A stretch of 64,000 nt of DNA from JBMOUD01 sp049319665 (lineage in GTDB: Bacteria; Pseudomonadota; Gammaproteobacteria; Enterobacterales; Enterobacteriaceae): positions 1 to 64,000 of the forward strand of contig NZ_JBMOUD010000001.1 in NCBI RefSeq assembly GCF_049319665.1. Reading direction: 5' to 3'. Positions 50,941-59,476 of the stretch are shown piece by piece. The notes below the pieces were generated by a model, which was not told where the DNA came from, searched no databases, and was given only the letters and a program-made list of their open reading frames with translations. The position numbers and the translations under genes were made by a program. Positions within the stretch are counted from its first letter, which is position 1. Each line of letters opens with the position of its first letter.

Positions 50941-51855
50941 ATGAGCTGGATTGAACGAATTCTTAATAAAAGCAACGTTTCGCAAACCCGTAAGGCGAGC
51001 ATTCCTGAAGGCGTCTGGACGAAATGTGGTAGTTGCGGTCAGGTGCTTTACCGCGCAGAGCTGGAACGTAACCTGATGGTTTGTCCGAAATGTGATCACC
51101 ATATGCGTATGTCTTCGCGTATGCGTCTGTTCACATTCCTGGATGAGGGCAGCGAAGTTGAATTGGGTAGCGAACTTGAGCCAAAAGACGTGCTTAAGTT
51201 TAAAGACTCGAAAAAATATAAAGATCGCATTTCCGCGGCTCAGAAAGAAACCGACGAAAAAGATGCGCTGGTGGTAATGAAAGGCACCTTATACGGTATG
51301 CCGATTGTTGTTGCTGCTTTCGAGTTCTCCTTTATGGGCGGCTCAATGGGTTCTGTTGTTGGTGCTCGCTTTGTTCGCGCCGTCGAACAAGCGTTGGAAG
51401 ACAACTGCCCGCTAGTTTGTTTCTCTGCCAGTGGCGGTGCGCGTATGCAAGAAGCACTGATGTCGCTGATGCAGATGGCGAAAACCAGTGCGGCTCTGGC
51501 CAAACTGCAAGAGCGTGGCCTGCCTTATATCTCCGTACTGACCGACCCAACCATGGGGGGCGTATCGGCGAGTCTGGCAATGCTGGGTGATATCAACGTG
51601 GCTGAACCTAAAGCTTTGATCGGCTTTGCGGGTCCGCGTGTTATCGAGCAAACCGTTCGCGAAAAACTGCCTGCTGGTTTCCAGCGCAGTGAGTTCCTGA
51701 TCGAGAAAGGGGCGATTGATATGATTGTTCGTCGTCCTGAGCTGCGTAATAAACTGGGTAGCGTACTGTCGAAATTGACTGGCCGCCCAGAGCCGAAGGT
51801 AGTGGAAATTTCACCAGCCCCGGATAGTGCAGCTGATAATCATCAAGATGCGTAA
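50941..51855 (+). CDS. accD: Acetyl-CoA carboxylase carboxyltransferase subunit beta AccD
   Basis: The protein is 304 aa, equal to E. coli AccD, from ATG 50941 (SD AAAGG); the longer frame from 50746 is rejected. The N-terminal C4 zinc ribbon is WTKCGSCGQ and VCPKCDHH (about residues 26-49). The carboxyltransferase core has PLVCFSASGGARMQEALMSL and GGVSASLAMLGD. With AccA it transfers carboxyl from biotin to acetyl-CoA. The zinc ribbon also binds its own mRNA in E. coli. Confidence 0.97.
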   Translation: MSWIERILNKSNVSQTRKASIPEGVWTKCGSCGQVLYRAELERNLMVCPKCDHHMRMSSRMRLFTFLDEGSEVELGSELEPKDVLKFKDSKKYKDRISAAQKETDEKDALVVMKGTLYGMPIVVAAFEFSFMGGSMGSVVGARFVRAVEQALEDNCPLVCFSASGGARMQEALMSLMQMAKTSAALAKLQERGLPYISVLTDPTMGGVSASLAMLGDINVAEPKALIGFAGPRVIEQTVREKLPAGFQRSEFLIEKGAIDMIVRRPELRNKLGSVLSKLTGRPEPKVVEISPAPDSAADNHQDA

Positions 51856-51902
51856 TCTACGCAGCCTGTATTTGCATTAAAAGCGGCGATTTCGCTGCCT
51901 CA

Positions 51903-51928
51903 ACGCCGTGCCATTCTCGGCACGGCGT
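51903..51928 (+). terminator. Hairpin after accD
   Basis: ACGCCGTGCC / GGCACGGCGT is a perfect 10-bp stem over six bases, without a U run. It lies between accD and folC and could slow exonucleases or act as a weak terminator. Confidence 0.5.
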
Positions 51929-52024
51929 CAAAACAGGCTGTTCTGACAAAAGGACATCGCCCGTTTGTCAAAGTTTGGTGATGCTTTGTTTATTTCTTAA
52001 AGCCTAAACTGGGTAGCGTAACTT

Positions 52025-53311
52025 ATGCAAAATCAACCTACTCCTCAAGCCACGTCGCCTTTGGCCACGTGGCTTCGTTATCTTGAAAATCTGCATTCTC
52101 AAGTCATCAATCTCGGGCTGGATCGCGTTAGCGCCGTAGCCAAAAAGCTGGATTTGCTCGCTCCTGCACCTCAAGTGTTCACCGTTGCCGGGACTAACGG
52201 CAAAGGGACAACCTGCCGCACACTCGAAGCTATCCTTCTGGCCGCCGGTTTTCGCGTGGGTGTTTATAGTTCACCGCATCTGGTGCGTTTTACCGAGAGA
52301 GTCAGAATTCAAGGTCAGGAATTAAGTGAGGCCGAGCACAGCAGTGCTTTTGCCCTGCTTGAACAGGGAAGAGGGGAGTTCTCTCTGACCTATTTTGAAT
52401 ACGCTACACTGTCTGCGTTACAACTATTTAAACAGGCTAGTCTGGATGTCGTGATCCTCGAAGTTGGGTTAGGCGGTCGGTTAGATGCCACCAATATCGT
52501 TGATGCCAATATTGCCGTAGTGACTAGCATTGCGCTGGATCATACCGATTTATTGGGTAAGGATCGCGAAAGCATTGGCCGTGAAAAAGCGGGTATTTTC
52601 CGCGCTGGCCGACCTGCGGTCGTCGGTGACCCGGATATGCCAGTCTCTATCGCCACAGTAGCCGAAGAAAAAGGTGCAAACTTGCGGCGCTTCGGCGTGC
52701 AGTGGCGCTACAGCCAAAACAATGACCAATGGCGTTGGGAGTGTGACATCTCGGCTTCTGAGGCGCGCATACTAAGCGATTTGCCTCTTCCTAATGTTCC
52801 ATTGGCTAATGCGGCTACCGCACTTGCTGCGTTGCACTATTCTGAATTGAATATTAGTGACGAGGCTATCCGAGAAGGATTACGCCAGGCACAACTCCCT
52901 GGACGTTTCCAAACGGTCAGTACCTCGCCTAGACTGATTCTCGATGTGGCGCATAATCCCCATGCGGCGGCTTATTTGGCCGAACGTTTGGCGGCGTTGC
53001 CAAAACAAGGCGGGAAAGTGCGTGCGGTAGTCGGGATGTTATCTGATAAAGATATCGCGGGTACCTTGTCTACTCTCAAGGGGCAGATTGATCTGTGGTA
53101 TTGCGCGCCATTAGACGGGCCGCGCGGGGCAGATGTTGCGCAGTTGGCACAACATCTGGAAAACTGCTATCAATTTGATGATGTACTGAGTGCCTGGCAA
53201 CAGGCGATGCAGGATGCTGATAGTCAGGATATTGTGATTGTTTGCGGATCTTTTCACACGGTAGCGCAGGTTATGGCTGCAATAGATACGGGGAATACCA
53301 GTGGCAAGTAA
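52025..53311 (+). CDS. folC: Dihydrofolate/folylpolyglutamate synthase FolC
   Basis: The protein is 428 aa. It is a Mur-ligase-family ATPase that makes dihydrofolate and adds glutamates to folate. The P-loop is VFTVAGTNGKGTTCRTLEAI (about residue 46), followed by YSSPHLVRFTERVRIQG and VILEVGLGGRLDATNIVD. The Ala-rich RLILDVAHNPHAAAYLAERL in the second domain is present. It overlaps dedD by 11 bases. Confidence 0.97.
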   Translation: MQNQPTPQATSPLATWLRYLENLHSQVINLGLDRVSAVAKKLDLLAPAPQVFTVAGTNGKGTTCRTLEAILLAAGFRVGVYSSPHLVRFTERVRIQGQELSEAEHSSAFALLEQGRGEFSLTYFEYATLSALQLFKQASLDVVILEVGLGGRLDATNIVDANIAVVTSIALDHTDLLGKDRESIGREKAGIFRAGRPAVVGDPDMPVSIATVAEEKGANLRRFGVQWRYSQNNDQWRWECDISASEARILSDLPLPNVPLANAATALAALHYSELNISDEAIREGLRQAQLPGRFQTVSTSPRLILDVAHNPHAAAYLAERLAALPKQGGKVRAVVGMLSDKDIAGTLSTLKGQIDLWYCAPLDGPRGADVAQLAQHLENCYQFDDVLSAWQQAMQDADSQDIVIVCGSFHTVAQVMAAIDTGNTSGK

Positions 53312-54230
53312 GTTTCAAAATCGTCTGGTGGGTACCGTAATTTTGGTGGCGCTGGGCGTCATCATTTTGCCAGGATTACTGGACGGCAAAAAAAAGCATT
53401 ATGAAGATGAATTTGCGTCAATACCTTTAGTGCCAAAGCCGGGTGATCCTCACGAGCAAGATGCATCGGGGTCTGTGACACAATCTCTACCGGCACAGCC
53501 GCCTGAAGGAGCCAAAGAGGCGATTAACGCGGGTAATCCTGCGGCATCAACCACGGCGCCAGCAAATGGTGCTGATGACGTTGATGATGCGCCTGACGAT
53601 AGCCAGAACGCCTCAACGCAAGCTCCGCCAGCGGTGACGACATCTCGCCAAACGCAATCTAAACCGGTCACACCACCGAAGCATACAGAGCAGAAAACAG
53701 CGGATGCCAAAGCTGCTGATACTCGTGCTGCGCAAAACCGTTTGGCGGCCGAGCAGAAAGCGGCGGAGCAAAAAGCCGCCCAACAGCGTTTGGCTGAGCA
53801 GAAAGCAGCGGAACAAAAAGCGGCGAAGCAGCAGCGTTTAGTTGAACAGCGTATCGCTGAGCAGCAAAAGATTGAGGAGCAGAAACTTAAGGCTGCACAA
53901 GCTCAATCTACTGCGCAAAGTAAACCTCAAGCGGAAAAACCGCAGCAGCAGGAAAAAACGCAGCCAGAAAAAGCGCCGGCAGGACAGGCTTACATTGTAC
54001 AACTCGGTGCGCTGAAGAACGCCACGAGAGCCACGGAAATTGTTGCCAAGCTGCGTTTATCAGGTTTCCGTGCTTATACGGTGCCATCAACACCGGTACA
54101 AGGCGAGATAACCCGCGTGTTTGTCGGTCCAGAAGCCAACAAGCAAAAACTGGAAGCCTCACTACCAGAGTTGCAGAGTCAGAGCGGTTTGAATGGTGGG
54201 TTGATACGCGCCTATAACGCAGCTCACTAA
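53301..54230 (+). CDS. dedD: Cell division SPOR-domain protein DedD
   Basis: The protein is 309 aa with GTG start inside folC. It has one membrane anchor near the N-terminus (LVGTVILVALGVIILPGLL). A long low-complexity region (about 45-225) includes Glu-Gln-Lys-Ala-Ala repeats likely to form a charged helix. The C-terminal SPOR domain (about 230-305, AYIVQLGALKNATRATEIVA) binds denuded glycan strands at the septum. It is longer than E. coli DedD (220 aa) because of the repeat region. Confidence 0.95.
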   Translation: MASKFQNRLVGTVILVALGVIILPGLLDGKKKHYEDEFASIPLVPKPGDPHEQDASGSVTQSLPAQPPEGAKEAINAGNPAASTTAPANGADDVDDAPDDSQNASTQAPPAVTTSRQTQSKPVTPPKHTEQKTADAKAADTRAAQNRLAAEQKAAEQKAAQQRLAEQKAAEQKAAKQQRLVEQRIAEQQKIEEQKLKAAQAQSTAQSKPQAEKPQQQEKTQPEKAPAGQAYIVQLGALKNATRATEIVAKLRLSGFRAYTVPSTPVQGEITRVFVGPEANKQKLEASLPELQSQSGLNGGLIRAYNAAH

Positions 54231-54350
54231 TCCCCGTCATCCTTCGAGATGCAGGGGCGTTGGCTGCCCTTACTTGCCCCAGTCACTTAGTTATCTAAGC
54301 TCCTGGGGAGGCGTTCGGTTGCCGCCTACCTGCCTCTCGAATGCTATAGG
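54231..54350 (+). repeat. ERIC-like element, copy 1
   Basis: The core GCCCCAGTCACTTAG / TAAGCTCCTGGGGA (54276-54309) closely matches the central inverted repeat of ERIC elements (CCCCAGTCACTTACT...TAAGCTCCTGGGG). The outer parts CGAGATGCAGG and GCCGCCTACCTGC...CTCGAA match the ERIC ends. It starts just after the dedD stop at CCCCGTCAT. It is non-coding and can fold into a long hairpin in the dedD transcript. Confidence 0.8.
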
Positions 54351-54357
54351 GGATTTC

Positions 54358-54440
54358 CCCGTTATTTTTCGAGATGCAGGGTCGTTGGCTGTCCTTAGTT
54401 GCCCCAGTCACTTAGTTATCTAAGCTCCTGGGGACTTTTG
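54358..54440 (+). repeat. ERIC-like element, copy 2 (3' truncated)
   Basis: This repeats the left and central parts of copy 1 in the same orientation (CGAGATGCAGG, CGTTGGCTG, and a core at 54401-54434 identical over 34 bases to copy 1). It lacks the right GCCGCC...CTCGAA arm. A terminator follows 30 bp later. Confidence 0.75.
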
Positions 54441-54470
54441 CGTTCGTAGGGGGGGAACATAAGTTAATCA

Positions 54471-54496
54471 GGGCACAACTTTTTGTGCCCTTTTTT
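54471..54496 (+). terminator. Rho-independent terminator after dedD and the ERIC pair
   Basis: GGGCACAA pairs with TTGTGCCC (loop CTTT) and is followed by TTTTTTC. It ends the accD/folC-dedD side transcription before the cvpA promoter. Confidence 0.85.
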
Positions 54497-54591
54497 CGTA
54501 AGAAGCAAGAGGTCATGTTTCTTATGTTTTTGCGGCGATTGATGTTTTTTTCATCGTCATTATTAATTTCTACAACCGGCAGATTTCCGCT

Positions 54592-54620
54592 ACGCAAACG
54601 TTTTCTTTTTCTGTTAGAAT
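54592..54620 (+). promoter_or_regulatory. PurR operator and promoter of cvpA-purF
   Basis: ACGCAAACGTTTTCTT (54592-54607) matches the PurR consensus ACGCAAACGTTTTCGT at all but one position. An extended -10 (TG-T-TAGAAT, 54612-54620) lies 17 bp after the ACGCAA part, so the operator covers the -35. It implies purine repression of cvpA-purF, as in E. coli. The rest of the 54497-54708 gap holds nothing else clear. Confidence 0.85.
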
Positions 54621-54708
54621 TCGCCGCGAATCGGATGCCGGGAGGCGATTTTGCACTTAAGGACTGTTAAGGATTAAGTTGCTCAGTCGTTTTTTACTGG
54701 AATAAGTC

Positions 54709-55200
54709 ATGGTCTGGATTGATTACGTCATTATTGCGGTTATCGGGTTTTCTGCATTAGTCAGCCTGATACGGGGCTTTGTTCGCGAGGCTTTATCACT
54801 GGTAACCTGGGGCTGTGCCTTTTTTGTTGCCAGTCATTATTACAGTTACCTCGCCATCTATTTCACGCGTTTCGAAGATGAAGTCGTTCGAAACGGGATC
54901 GCCATCGCCATCTTGTTCATCGCGACGTTGATCGTAGGTGCGATTGTGAACTATGTGATTGGGTCGTTAGTAGAACGTACCGGATTATCTGGCACCGATA
55001 GGGTGTTAGGGGTGTGTTTCGGCGCACTGCGCGGCGTGTTGATCGTATCAGCACTGCTGTTCTTCCTGGATACGTTTACTGGCTTTTCACAAAGTGAAGA
55101 CTGGAAACAGTCGCAATTGATCCCGCAGTTTAGTTATATCATCAGGTGGTTCTTTGACTACCTGCAGAGCACGTCGAGTTTCTTGCCAAAGCATCTTTAG
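54709..55200 (+). CDS. cvpA: Membrane protein CvpA
   Basis: The protein is 163 aa with four to five hydrophobic segments. Conserved blocks are MVWIDYVIIAVIGFSALVSL, RGFVREALSLVTWGCAFFVA and GLSGTDRVLGVCFGALRGVL. It is needed for colicin V production and envelope stress tolerance in E. coli; the biochemical role is unknown. It is co-transcribed with purF, which starts 30 bp later. Confidence 0.96.
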   Translation: MVWIDYVIIAVIGFSALVSLIRGFVREALSLVTWGCAFFVASHYYSYLAIYFTRFEDEVVRNGIAIAILFIATLIVGAIVNYVIGSLVERTGLSGTDRVLGVCFGALRGVLIVSALLFFLDTFTGFSQSEDWKQSQLIPQFSYIIRWFFDYLQSTSSFLPKHL

Positions 55201-55230
55201 TTTTGGCAGCGCTGATGAGGAAAAGACAAC

Positions 55231-56748
55231 ATGTGCGGTATTGTCGGTATCGCCGGTTTTATGCCGGTAAACCAGTCGATTTATGACGCGTTAACGGTGT
55301 TACAACACCGTGGGCAGGATGCCGCAGGCATCGTCACCATTGATAGCAACAACCACTTCCGTCTGCGTAAGGCGAATGGCTTGGTGAAAGATGTATTCGA
55401 AGCTCGGCACATGCAACGTTTGCAGGGCAATATGGGCCTGGGTCATGTTCGCTATCCTACAGCTGGTAGTTCCAGCGCTTCCGAGGCACAACCGTTTTAT
55501 GTCAACTCACCGTTTGGGATCACCTTGGCCCACAACGGTAATCTGACCAATGCGCATGAATTAAGAGACACGCTGTTTGAAGGGGCGCGTCGCCACGTTA
55601 ATACCTCTTCAGATTCAGAAGTCCTGCTGAATATTCTGGCCAGTGAGCTAGATCGTTTCCAGCATTACCCGCTGGAAGCTGACAACATCTTCGCTGCTGT
55701 TTCAGCAGTTAATCTGAAGATTCGCGGTGCTTACGCGTGTGTGGCGATGATTATCGGTCACGGCATGTTGGCCTTCCGCGACCCGCACGGTATTCGCCCG
55801 CTGGTTATTGGCAAACGCCAATTGGCCGACGGTCGCAATGAATATATGGTGGCGTCTGAGAGCGTGGCGTTAGATACGCTGGGCTTTGAATTCCTGCGTG
55901 ATGTTGCACCAGGTGAAGCCGTCTATGTGACAGAGCAAGGGCAATTGTTCACGCGTATGTGCGCTGAGAACCCGCAATATAACCCTTGCCTGTTCGAGTT
56001 TGTCTATTTTGCCCGTCCAGACTCTTTCATCGATAAAATTTCTGTCTACAGCGCACGTCGCCGGATGGGACAGAAATTAGGTGCTAAAATCGCCCGTGAT
56101 TGGGAAGATTTGGACATTGATGTCGTGATCCCTATTCCAGAAACGTCTTGTGATATCGCACTCGAAATCGCCCGTATTCTGGATAAGCCTTATCGTCAGG
56201 GCTTTGTGAAGAACCGCTATGTCGGCCGTACTTTTATCATGCCTGGTCAACAGGAGCGCCGTAAGTCGGTGCGCCGCAAACTCAATGCTAACCGCGCTGA
56301 GTTCCGTGATAAAAACGTATTGCTGGTTGATGACTCAATTGTACGTGGTACCACGTCACAACAGATCGTCGAGATGGCGCGTGAAGCCGGTGCTAAACGC
56401 GTTTATCTGGCTTCAGCGGCACCAGAAGTGCGTTTCCCGAATGTTTACGGTATCGATATGCCTAGCGCTAATGAGCTAATTGCTCATGGTCGCGAAGTGA
56501 GTGAAATCAACCAAATCATCGGTGCAGATGCATTAATCTTCCAGAATCTTGGCGATCTGATTGAAGCGGTACAAGAAGAAAACCCAGATATTGAGCAGTT
56601 TGAATGTTCGGTATTTGACGGTATCTATGTCACTAAAGACGTCAATCAAGATTACTTGGAATACCTCGAAGCACTGCGCAACGACGATGCGCAGGCTTTG
56701 CGTGGCCAGCAAGAAGCTGAAAATCTAGAAATCCATAACGAGGGCTAA
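55231..56748 (+). CDS. purF: Amidophosphoribosyltransferase PurF
   Basis: The protein is 505 aa and carries out the first step of purine synthesis, PRPP plus glutamine to phosphoribosylamine. The N-terminal Cys of MCGIVGIAGF is the glutamine amidotransferase nucleophile. The PRPP-binding motif of the phosphoribosyltransferase domain is NVLLVDDSIVRGTTSQQIVE (about residue 362). The SD GAGGA precedes the ATG. Confidence 0.98.
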   Translation: MCGIVGIAGFMPVNQSIYDALTVLQHRGQDAAGIVTIDSNNHFRLRKANGLVKDVFEARHMQRLQGNMGLGHVRYPTAGSSSASEAQPFYVNSPFGITLAHNGNLTNAHELRDTLFEGARRHVNTSSDSEVLLNILASELDRFQHYPLEADNIFAAVSAVNLKIRGAYACVAMIIGHGMLAFRDPHGIRPLVIGKRQLADGRNEYMVASESVALDTLGFEFLRDVAPGEAVYVTEQGQLFTRMCAENPQYNPCLFEFVYFARPDSFIDKISVYSARRRMGQKLGAKIARDWEDLDIDVVIPIPETSCDIALEIARILDKPYRQGFVKNRYVGRTFIMPGQQERRKSVRRKLNANRAEFRDKNVLLVDDSIVRGTTSQQIVEMAREAGAKRVYLASAAPEVRFPNVYGIDMPSANELIAHGREVSEINQIIGADALIFQNLGDLIEAVQEENPDIEQFECSVFDGIYVTKDVNQDYLEYLEALRNDDAQALRGQQEAENLEIHNEG

Positions 56749-56756
56749 CCCCTCGC

Positions 56757-56789
56757 GTGCTTACGCTGGCAACTTGTCAGCGTAAGCAC
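56757..56789 (+). terminator. Perfect 12-bp hairpin after purF
   Basis: GTGCTTACGCTG / CAGCGTAAGCAC is a 12-bp stem over nine bases, 8 bp after the purF stop, with no U run. It is likely mRNA-stabilising or a weak terminator before ubiX. Confidence 0.6.
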
Positions 56790-56922
56790 ATCCTTCATTG
56801 TTATGATTATCCCCACCTTTCCCCGCTGCTTGGCTTGCTAATGCGCTATCATTACGGCAAAGTCACCCCCAATTATTTTTTAGGTTGTCACGCAGGTCAC
56901 GACCCATTCAGAGGTAGTTTTT

Positions 56923-57495
56923 ATGAAACGACTTATTGTCGGGATCTCCGGCGCGAGCGGCGCAATTTACGGCGTTCGTCTGCTACAGGTTTTACGTGAC
57001 GTAGAGGGAATAGAAACACATCTGGTGTTGAGTAATGCCGCGCGGCAAACGCTGGCGCTAGAAACCGATTTCCCGTTGCGTGATGTCCAGGCGCTAGCCG
57101 ACGTTGTGCACGACACGCGTGATATTGCCGCCAGCATCTCCTCCGGTTCTTTTAAGACTGATGGCATGGTTATTTTGCCGTGTTCAATTAAAACCCTTTC
57201 AGGCATCGTCAATAGTTATACCGACGGGTTGATTACCCGCGCAGCGGATGTCGTGCTCAAAGAGCGTCGTCGCCTGGTACTGTGCGTGCGGGAAACGCCG
57301 CTGCACTTAGGGCATTTGCGGTTGATGACTCAAGCCGCGGAATTAGGGGCCATTATTATGCCACCGGTTCCGGCTTTCTATCATCGGCCGACCAGCGTTG
57401 AAGAGGTGATTGACCAAACGGTTAACCGGGTCATTGACCAATTTGATATTGAACTGCCAAAAGATTTATTTGTTCGTTGGCAGGGCAGTCACTAG
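56923..57495 (+). CDS. ubiX: Flavin prenyltransferase UbiX
   Basis: The protein is 190 aa. It makes prenylated FMN for the decarboxylase UbiD in ubiquinone synthesis. The FMN-binding N-terminus is RLIVGISGASGAIYGVRLLQ, followed by MVILPCSIKTLSGIVNSYTD and RRLVLCVRETPLHLGHLRLM. The SD is GAGG. Confidence 0.97.
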   Translation: MKRLIVGISGASGAIYGVRLLQVLRDVEGIETHLVLSNAARQTLALETDFPLRDVQALADVVHDTRDIAASISSGSFKTDGMVILPCSIKTLSGIVNSYTDGLITRAADVVLKERRRLVLCVRETPLHLGHLRLMTQAAELGAIIMPPVPAFYHRPTSVEEVIDQTVNRVIDQFDIELPKDLFVRWQGSH

Positions 57496-57542
57496 ACCAA
57501 GTTTGCTAAAGATGCCCCAAAATTGTTCAGAAATGATAGCGG

Positions 57543-57581
57543 TGCACCAAAAGTGATCTTGTTTGGTTTTATCTTGGTGCA
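57543..57581. promoter_or_regulatory. NtrC-like half sites upstream of hisJ
   Basis: TGCACCAAAA (57543-57552) and TCTTGGTGCA ending at 57581 are inverted matches to the half sites of the NtrC consensus TGCAC-N7-GTGCA. They are spaced further apart than one standard dimer site, so each may be half of a degenerate site. They lie about 75-120 bp upstream of the -24 element, the normal enhancer distance. Confidence 0.45.
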
Positions 57582-57653
57582 ATTTTTAGCATGCTAGCGC
57601 CACAACACCTTCAGCTGACTGATTTTCTGAGCGAATTTTGTGCAGATAATCTT

Positions 57654-57670
57654 TTGGCTGAGCATTTGCT
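57654..57670 (+). promoter_or_regulatory. Predicted sigma-54 promoter of hisJ
   Basis: TTGGCTGAGCATTTGCT has the invariant GG and GC of the -24/-12 elements 10 bp apart and matches TTGGC...TTGCT of the consensus TTGGCACG-N4-TTGCT. It fits nitrogen control of basic amino acid uptake, known for Salmonella argT. Confidence 0.65.
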
Positions 57671-57699
57671 GCGCAATGGCGAAAAAGCGGCATGAAAGC

Positions 57700-57714
57700 T
57701 GCATAATATTTGCA
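57700..57714. promoter_or_regulatory. ArgR-box-like palindrome
   Basis: TGCATAATATTTGCA resembles one ARG box (TGNAT-N5-ATNCA). A clear second box 3 bp away, usual for ArgR hexamer binding, is not seen. Confidence 0.3.
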
Positions 57715-57873
57715 TAAGTGCTGCATAGCGTGAATCAATGCAAGGCATTACTAGATATCTTGCAGGGTAGTGCAATCAGAGGTCGCCAATATAAAACGGC
57801 GGCTCACAATAAAAGTTGCTTAGGCAACATAAAAAACAAACGACAACACATAACCAATGGCTGAGGGTAATTT

Positions 57874-58653
57874 ATGAGAAAATTGTTCAAGGTTCTTCCT
57901 CTGGTATTAGCGATGACCAGCGTTAGTGCTTTTGCCGCTGCGCCAAAAGACATCAAAATCGGTACAGATCCAACTTATGCACCTTTCGAGTCTAAAAACT
58001 CTTCCGGCAAATTAGTCGGTTTTGATATCGATTTGGCTAACGAGATGTGTAAACGTGCTGAAATCAAATGCACCTTCGTTGAAGGCGATTTTGACTCGCT
58101 GATCCCGTCTCTGAAATCGAAGAAAATTGACGCCATTATTTCCTCGTTGTCGATTACGCCAAAACGTGAAGAAGAAATTAGCTTCACCGAAAAACTCTAT
58201 GCGGCTAATGCCCGTTTAATTGCGCCAAAAGGTTCCAAAATTGTCCCAACTCTGGATGGCCTGAAAGGTAAAAACGTTGGCGTGCTGCAAGGTTCAACGC
58301 AAGAAGCTTACGCTAACGCTAACTGGCAGCCAAAAGGCATCAACGTTGTGCCTTACCAGAACCAAGACCTGATTTACGCTGACCTGGCGTCCGGTCGTCT
58401 GGATGCGGCGTTCCAAGATGAAGTGGCGGGGAGCGAAGGTTTCCTTAAACAACCTAACGGTAAAGACTATGCATTCGCCGGTCCTGCTGTGAAGGATGAC
58501 ACTTTCTTTGGCGTGGGCACGGGTATGGGCTTGCGTAAAGATGATACCGAGCTGAAAGCCGCGCTGGATAAGGCATTTGACTCAATCCGTAAAGATGGTA
58601 CTTACGACAAACTGGCCAAGAAGTATTTCGATTTTGATGTATACGGCGGTTAA
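57874..58653 (+). CDS. hisJ: Histidine/basic amino acid periplasmic binding protein HisJ (ArgT-like)
   Basis: The protein is 259 aa with a signal peptide cleaved after AFA (about residue 22). It is a type II periplasmic binding protein: IKIGTDPTYAPFESKNSSGK, GFDIDLANEMCKRAEIKCTF, SSLSITPKREEEISFT and LDAAFQDEVAGSEGF. Cys 59 and Cys 66 probably form the HisJ/ArgT disulfide. Only one such gene precedes hisQMP here, whereas E. coli has both argT and hisJ, so it may serve His, Arg and Lys. Which name is better cannot be told from sequence alone. Confidence 0.93.
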   Translation: MRKLFKVLPLVLAMTSVSAFAAAPKDIKIGTDPTYAPFESKNSSGKLVGFDIDLANEMCKRAEIKCTFVEGDFDSLIPSLKSKKIDAIISSLSITPKREEEISFTEKLYAANARLIAPKGSKIVPTLDGLKGKNVGVLQGSTQEAYANANWQPKGINVVPYQNQDLIYADLASGRLDAAFQDEVAGSEGFLKQPNGKDYAFAGPAVKDDTFFGVGTGMGLRKDDTELKAALDKAFDSIRKDGTYDKLAKKYFDFDVYGG

Positions 58654-58681
58654 TGTTTTGCCTGTGTGCAGGTAACGTTTT

Positions 58682-58736
58682 CTTCACTCAGTAAGTGGTG
58701 GCCTGTGCCAATAGGGACAGGCCACGTTTAGTGAAG
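58682..58736 (+). repeat. Nested palindrome between hisJ and hisQ
   Basis: The inner stem is GTGGCCTGT / ACAGGCCAC (58698-58725) and the outer stem CTTCACT / AGTGAAG (58682-58688 with 58730-58736). It lies in the 136-bp gap and can fold in the mRNA. It probably allows more HisJ than HisQMP, the role played by the REP element at this place in Salmonella. Confidence 0.7.
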
Positions 58737-58789
58737 CCCCATACGCTTGCACAACAGCGTCCGATTTACTGCTAAGACAGGACAAGACC

Positions 58790-59476
58790 ATGTTTTATGG
58801 CTATTCCCACGTAATTATTCAGGGAACCCTTGTTACCCTGGAGTTGGCGCTTTCCTCGGTGCTGCTTGCCGTGGTGATTGGGCTTATCGGCGCAGGCGGG
58901 AAACTGTCTAAAAACCGTATAATTTCCAGCGTCTTTACCGGTTACACGACGTTAATTCGTGGCGTTCCCGATTTGGTGTTAATGCTGCTGATTTTTTATG
59001 GATTGCAGATCGCGTTAAACAACGTGACTGAATTCCTTGGAATGAGTCAAATAGATATTGATCCACTCAGCGCGGGGATTATCACGCTGGGCTTTATCTA
59101 CGGCGCTTATTTTACCGAAACATTTCGCGGTGCGTTTTTGGCGGTACCTCGCGGTCAAATCGAAGCGGCTGTGGCCTATGGCTTTAGCCATGCACAAATT
59201 TTCCGCCGCATTTTGTTCCCGGCGATGATGCGCTATGCCTTACCAGGCATTGCCAATAACTGGCAAGTGGTGTTGAAGGCGACGGCGTTGGTCTCATTAC
59301 TGGGGCTGGAAGATGTGGTTAAGGCGACGCAACTGGCGGGCAAGGGCACTTACCAACCGTTCTATTTTGCTATCGTCGCAGGGGTGATTTATTTGGTGTT
59401 TACCACGGTATCCAACGGTGTGCTTTTATGGCTTAACCGTCGCTATTCGCTGGGCGTGAAGAGGTCTGAGCTATGA
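58790..59476 (+). CDS. hisQ: Histidine ABC transporter permease HisQ
   Basis: The protein is 228 aa with five membrane segments. It carries the polar amino acid permease motifs TTLIRGVPDLVLMLLIFYG and the EAA loop QIEAAVAYGFSHAQIFRRIL near residue 123. It pairs with HisM. It overlaps hisM by four bases. Confidence 0.96.
   Translation: MFYGYSHVIIQGTLVTLELALSSVLLAVVIGLIGAGGKLSKNRIISSVFTGYTTLIRGVPDLVLMLLIFYGLQIALNNVTEFLGMSQIDIDPLSAGIITLGFIYGAYFTETFRGAFLAVPRGQIEAAVAYGFSHAQIFRRILFPAMMRYALPGIANNWQVVLKATALVSLLGLEDVVKATQLAGKGTYQPFYFAIVAGVIYLVFTTVSNGVLLWLNRRYSLGVKRSEL

Larger units (their letters stand above)
57496..57873. other. Regulatory region between ubiX and hisJ
   Basis: These 378 AT-rich bases hold inverted NtrC-like half sites, a sigma-54-type promoter and an ArgR-like palindrome, each listed separately. 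No terminator is clear after ubiX. About 200 bp of leader separate the predicted sigma-54 start from hisJ. Confidence 0.65.

Noticed and set aside
54276..54434. Two identical 34-base direct repeats separated by unique sequence, CRISPR-like at first sight
   Set aside because: Only two copies, the interval is 91 bp, and the core matches ERIC. No cas gene is in the window.
57576..57592. GGTGCAATTTTTAGC as a sigma-54 promoter
   Set aside because: GG and GC are 11 bp apart instead of 10; the element at 57654-57670 fits correctly.
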